Source of the DNA: Petrocella sp024636985
GTDB taxonomy: Bacteria > Bacillota > Clostridia > Lachnospirales > Vallitaleaceae
Reading direction: 5' to 3'
Assembly: GCA_024636985.1 (NCBI GenBank)
Contig: JAGXFY010000045.1
Span: 21,146-85,145 of the forward strand
DNA: 64,000 nucleotides
Part shown: one piece after another, positions 60,960 through 64,000 of the stretch
Numbering within the stretch: the stretch's first letter is position 1
How the letters are laid out: each line of letters starts with the position of its first letter
Made by a program: the position numbers and the translations under genes
Notes under the pieces: model-generated
The model's database searches: none
What the model saw: the letters and a program-made list of their open reading frames with translations, nothing else
What the model was told of the DNA's origin: nothing

Positions 60960-62393
60960 ATGACAGATAAGTATATTATTGCAATCGATGGTGGTACGCA
61001 AAGTACGAAAGTAGCTATATTTGATGTATTAGGCACAGAAGTTTGTTCTCACACGGTACAACTTAGGGAAATAGAGCTCAGTGAGAATGGTAGGGCGGAG
61101 CATCCGGATGATGATTTGTGGGATAGTTTGAAGATGGCATGTGAAGAAATGTTTAAAAAGTTTCATGGCGACAAGAACAACATCATAGGGGTAGGTCTTG
61201 GATCCATAAGATGTTGTCGTGCATTGATGAAGGCAGATGGCAATTTGGCATCACCCGTTCAGAGTTGGATGGACCTTAGATTATCTAGACCTTATGAACA
61301 TGATGATGATGCAGTAAAATACGTCACAACCACAACCGGTTACTTAACCCATAGGTTAACTGGAGAGACAAAGGACACCAGATCCAATTATGTCGGTCCT
61401 TGGCCGATCGATCCCATAACATTGGATTGGTTTGAAGATAAAGAAAAGTTTGATGCCTATACAACGCCAAGAGAAATGCTTTTTGATTTAGTAGATCCGG
61501 CTGTCGTCATGGGTACAGTTAATGACTTTGCAAGCGATGCGACAGGTATCCCGGTTGGTATTCCGGTTGTTTCGACGGCTAATGACAAAGCAGTTGAAGG
61601 ACTTGGCGCAGGTCTTGTCAATGATGGTACTGTATTAGTATCCCTTGGAACCTACATCACTTCCATGATGGTTGGTGAAGAGAACAACATGAACAGTGTT
61701 AATTTTTGGAGCAATCCAGGTGCAACCAAGGGTGAATTCTTATATGAAAGTAGTGGAATTCGAAGAGGTATGGCAACTGTAACTTGGATTAAAGATCTTT
61801 TGGGCAGTGATATTGTAAATGCAGCTAAAGACCAAGGTATTTCACCAGAGGCTTATTTGAATATACTAGCCAGTGATGTACCGGTAGGATGTGATGGCTT
61901 ATATACGGTACTGAATTGGTTAGCACGTCCTAATCAGCTTCATGAACGCGGTATGATGATTGGATTCAATGGGACTCACAAAGGTCCACATATGTTCCGT
62001 TCGGTTCTGGAAGGTATTGCTTTTACCATGAAGAACCATGCGCAAGCCATGTGTGATGAACGGGGTATAGAGTTATCCAGTATTGTCGTCAGTGGTGGTG
62101 GATCTAATGGTGAATTGTTTATGCAAATATTTGCAGATGTCTTTGGTGTTCCGGCACATAGGAATGTGGTGAATGGTTCGGCAAGTATGGGCGCAGCCAT
62201 TTGCGCAGCCTTGGCCCTTGGAGTGTATACAGATCGACAAGAAGCCATTGATCATATGATTAGGCGTAAGGATACTTTTATCCCTATAGAGAAAAATGTA
62301 GAACTTTATAGAAAAATTAATGAGCAAGTATACCAACACATTACAGCTCACACAGATGAATTATTGAAAAAGTCTTACGAAATATTTGGATAA
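60960..62393 (+). CDS. FGGY-family carbohydrate kinase
   Basis: The protein has 477 residues. The N-terminal phosphate motif IAIDGGTQSTKVAIFD and the C-terminal ATP domain with GIRRGMATVTWIKDLL and VVSGGGSNGELFMQIFADVFG match xylulokinase- and glycerol-kinase-like enzymes. It would phosphorylate a sugar, polyol or keto-acid product of the SDR. Its product may be the ligand of the RpiR SIS domain. The substrate-binding loop is not distinctive enough to name the sugar. AGGAGAAGG precedes the ATG. Confidence 0.9.
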   Translation: MTDKYIIAIDGGTQSTKVAIFDVLGTEVCSHTVQLREIELSENGRAEHPDDDLWDSLKMACEEMFKKFHGDKNNIIGVGLGSIRCCRALMKADGNLASPVQSWMDLRLSRPYEHDDDAVKYVTTTTGYLTHRLTGETKDTRSNYVGPWPIDPITLDWFEDKEKFDAYTTPREMLFDLVDPAVVMGTVNDFASDATGIPVGIPVVSTANDKAVEGLGAGLVNDGTVLVSLGTYITSMMVGEENNMNSVNFWSNPGATKGEFLYESSGIRRGMATVTWIKDLLGSDIVNAAKDQGISPEAYLNILASDVPVGCDGLYTVLNWLARPNQLHERGMMIGFNGTHKGPHMFRSVLEGIAFTMKNHAQAMCDERGIELSSIVVSGGGSNGELFMQIFADVFGVPAHRNVVNGSASMGAAICAALALGVYTDRQEAIDHMIRRKDTFIPIEKNVELYRKINEQVYQHITAHTDELLKKSYEIFG

Positions 62394-62439
62394 ACGCATG
62401 GATATCTTAATGTATCCAATGAAGAAGATATAAAGCAAG

Positions 62440-62491
62440 TGAAATGGCAATAGATGCTCAGTTGAAAATGGGTCAGCTAATTGTCATTTCA
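62440..62491 (+). other. Intercistronic hairpin between the kinase and BCCT genes
   Basis: TGAAATGGCAAT (62440-62451) pairs with ATTGTCATTTCA (62480-62491) with one G-T wobble over a 28-nt loop. No T tract follows. It resembles the intercistronic hairpin at 56918-56961 in position and size. Confidence 0.5.
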
Positions 62492-62545
62492 TTGTATTCT
62501 TAATCCTGTTAGCGCATTACTTGAAAAGATAGGAGGTTTTTCGTT

Positions 62546-64000
62546 TTGGATCGTCATATTTCTGGTACAACAGAGGGCAAAGTAAAACAAAAAATAAGAC
62601 CATGGGTCTTTTTGCCTGCATTTATACTGCTCTTACTTACAATTATTTTGAATTTTACCAATTATGAAGCTTTTTTGGTCATTACAGAAAAAGCTAAAAA
62701 TTTCATGGTCATTGACATGGGCTGGATATTTAGTATATCCGGTGTGTTGTGTGTCATCATCATCATCTTTGTTTACTTTTCACCATTAGGTGAAGTACGT
62801 CTAGGAGGTCCGGATGCTATACCACTTCTAAAAAAATCATCTTGGTTTGCTGTAACCTTATGTACGACGATTGCAGCAGGCATCTTGTTTTGGGGTACAG
62901 CTGAGCCTATCTGGCATTTGGCCTATCCACCTGAATCTTTAGGTATAGAACCTATGTCTGCAGAAGCGGCTATTTTTGCCATGGAAACCATGTACCTGCA
63001 CTGGACCTTTGTTCCTTATGCTATTTATGCAGTACCAACCATTGTATTTGCCTTTGCCTATTACAATATGAAGCGTTCCTTTAGTGTTGGTTCCCAGATT
63101 AGTCCTTTAGTAACGGTAGGTGCACAGAATAAATTCAACGGAATCATTGATGCTATTGTCTTATTCACAGTGGCTACGGGCATATCCGCATCCTTTGGTA
63201 CAGCCGTTATGAACATGGGCGGTGGGATGAATGCGCTTTTTGGTGTGAACAATGATAAGTATCTATGGATTATTATTACGATTATAGGCACCATCGCTTT
63301 TATTATTTCATCAGGAACAGGCTTGATGAAAGGGATTCGGATATTATCTGATGTAAATGTATATCTGTATTATGTTATTATTGCAGCGCTACTGATTCTT
63401 GGGCCGACCGTGTACTTTTTCAGCATCGGAACGGAAGCCTTTGGTGGATTCTTAGATAATATTTTCAGTAAAGCCTTATTCACTGGTACCGCAGCAGGGG
63501 ATACATGGGCTTCAGGTTGGACCATGTTCTACTGGTCAAACTGGATGGCATGGGCGCCAGTCTCCGCGGTGTTTCTAGCCAGAATTGCCTATGGTTATAA
63601 AATCAAAGAAGTGGTCATGATGAACTTCGTAGTACCAAGCATATTTAGTGTTGTTTGGATGACCATTCTCTCAGGTACAACCTTGAATTTTCAAATGACA
63701 GGTAGGGTGGATGTATTAGCGGTTATGAACGAACAAGGATCGGCCGCCGCCGCCTATGCGGTTCTTGGTGAGCTTCCTTTATCCGGCATCATTATAACGA
63801 TTTATCTTATTGCCGTTTTAATATCATTTATTACAGCGACAGACTCAACCACGAATGCCATGGCCAGTATATGTACCACAGGTATTCGTGAGGGTAGTCA
63901 AGAAGCACCTCTATTTATAAAAGTTGCTTGGGGTGTCATCGTTGGAACGGTTTCTCTGGTATTTATTGCTACGCTTGGCATAGATGGTATTAAGATGATG
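62546..64000 (+). CDS. BCCT family transporter (runs off window end)
   Basis: The frame is open from TTG 62546 (8-12 nt after TAGGAGG) through the last base: 485 codons, incomplete. At least nine hydrophobic helices are visible. The BCCT signature GTAEPIWHLAYPP and the tryptophan-rich stretch ASGWTMFYWSNWMAWAPVS are present. The family imports betaine, choline, carnitine or related zwitterions, often with Na+. It follows the kinase by 152 nt in the same direction and is probably part of the same operon, but its own promoter cannot be excluded. Confidence 0.92.
   Translation, partial: MDRHISGTTEGKVKQKIRPWVFLPAFILLLLTIILNFTNYEAFLVITEKAKNFMVIDMGWIFSISGVLCVIIIIFVYFSPLGEVRLGGPDAIPLLKKSSWFAVTLCTTIAAGILFWGTAEPIWHLAYPPESLGIEPMSAEAAIFAMETMYLHWTFVPYAIYAVPTIVFAFAYYNMKRSFSVGSQISPLVTVGAQNKFNGIIDAIVLFTVATGISASFGTAVMNMGGGMNALFGVNNDKYLWIIITIIGTIAFIISSGTGLMKGIRILSDVNVYLYYVIIAALLILGPTVYFFSIGTEAFGGFLDNIFSKALFTGTAAGDTWASGWTMFYWSNWMAWAPVSAVFLARIAYGYKIKEVVMMNFVVPSIFSVVWMTILSGTTLNFQMTGRVDVLAVMNEQGSAAAAYAVLGELPLSGIIITIYLIAVLISFITATDSTTNAMASICTTGIREGSQEAPLFIKVAWGVIVGTVSLVFIATLGIDGIKMM

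Overview
The window reads as a chromosome segment of an anaerobic low-GC Firmicute of class Clostridia, probably Lachnospirales-like. The evidence is the gene set: a Lachnospiraceae-style Tad pilus locus with a DUF6382 protein, the order tsaC-ywlE-rpiB-upp-tagO-mnaA-atp, an F-type ATP synthase with an Acetobacterium woodii-like mixed rotor, S-layer-type surface proteins and an Etf-linked dehydrogenase operon. Strong AGGAGG ribosome sites and TTGnnn-17-TATAAT promoters are frequent. The species cannot be named from the sequence. No rRNA, tRNA, CRISPR array, insertion sequence or prophage was seen.

Layout. 1-274 (minus): start of an amidohydrolase gene behind a promoter and a terminator-like leader hairpin. 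421-6491: Tad/Flp pilus operon (tadZ, cpaF, tadB, tadC, flp-like pilin, DUF6382 protein, one unknown anchored protein). 6492-10527: structured intergenic RNA, then a 7TM sensor kinase without an ATPase domain, a NarL-type regulator and a full-length sibling kinase. 10616-13488: a small c-di-GMP-related cluster (unknown protein, a 30-residue peptide behind an RBS-masking hairpin, a membrane HD-GYP protein, a DUF5317 protein). 13560-16271: GH18/SH3 cell-wall protein and a CPBP protease. 16345-21251: tsaC, arginine phosphatase, rpiB, upp, tagO, mnaA. 21322-29227: complete atp operon with its own promoter and terminator. 29369-39533: three secreted surface proteins (two giant Fn3-type proteins with degenerate SLH ends and one canonical SLH protein). 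39566-40810 (minus): methyltransferase. 40865-41979: PrsA-like lipoprotein foldase. 42024-46322: strong promoter, 26-codon leader peptide, tandem terminators, a 72-codon gene and a heterodimeric ABC exporter, a layout like attenuator-controlled drug exporters. 46411-48300: HAD phosphatase, CBS protein, rlmH. 48387-53387: TetR regulator with a palindromic operator in its promoter, a membrane-fusion protein and an ABC-2 exporter. 53440-54235: two small genes. 54331-64000: an RpiR/SIS regulator divergent from a catabolic operon (AGPS-like FAD dehydrogenase, MFS transporter, EtfB, EtfA, SDR dehydrogenase, FGGY kinase, BCCT transporter running off the end).

How the parts fit. The atp operon encodes a rotor of 8-kDa c subunits with a full Na+ ligand set plus a 16-18-kDa double-hairpin c subunit with only one carboxylate, which implies a Na+-coupled enzyme with a lowered ion-to-ATP ratio. 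The final operon looks like a complete uptake-oxidation-phosphorylation route: two transporters, an FAD dehydrogenase delivering electrons to EtfAB, an NAD(P) dehydrogenase and a kinase, under RpiR control through twin palindromes 40 bp apart. Its substrate is not identifiable here, and it is the best candidate for an undescribed pathway. The other notable systems are the paired kinases of which one cannot phosphorylate itself, and the leader-peptide attenuator in front of the ABC exporter.
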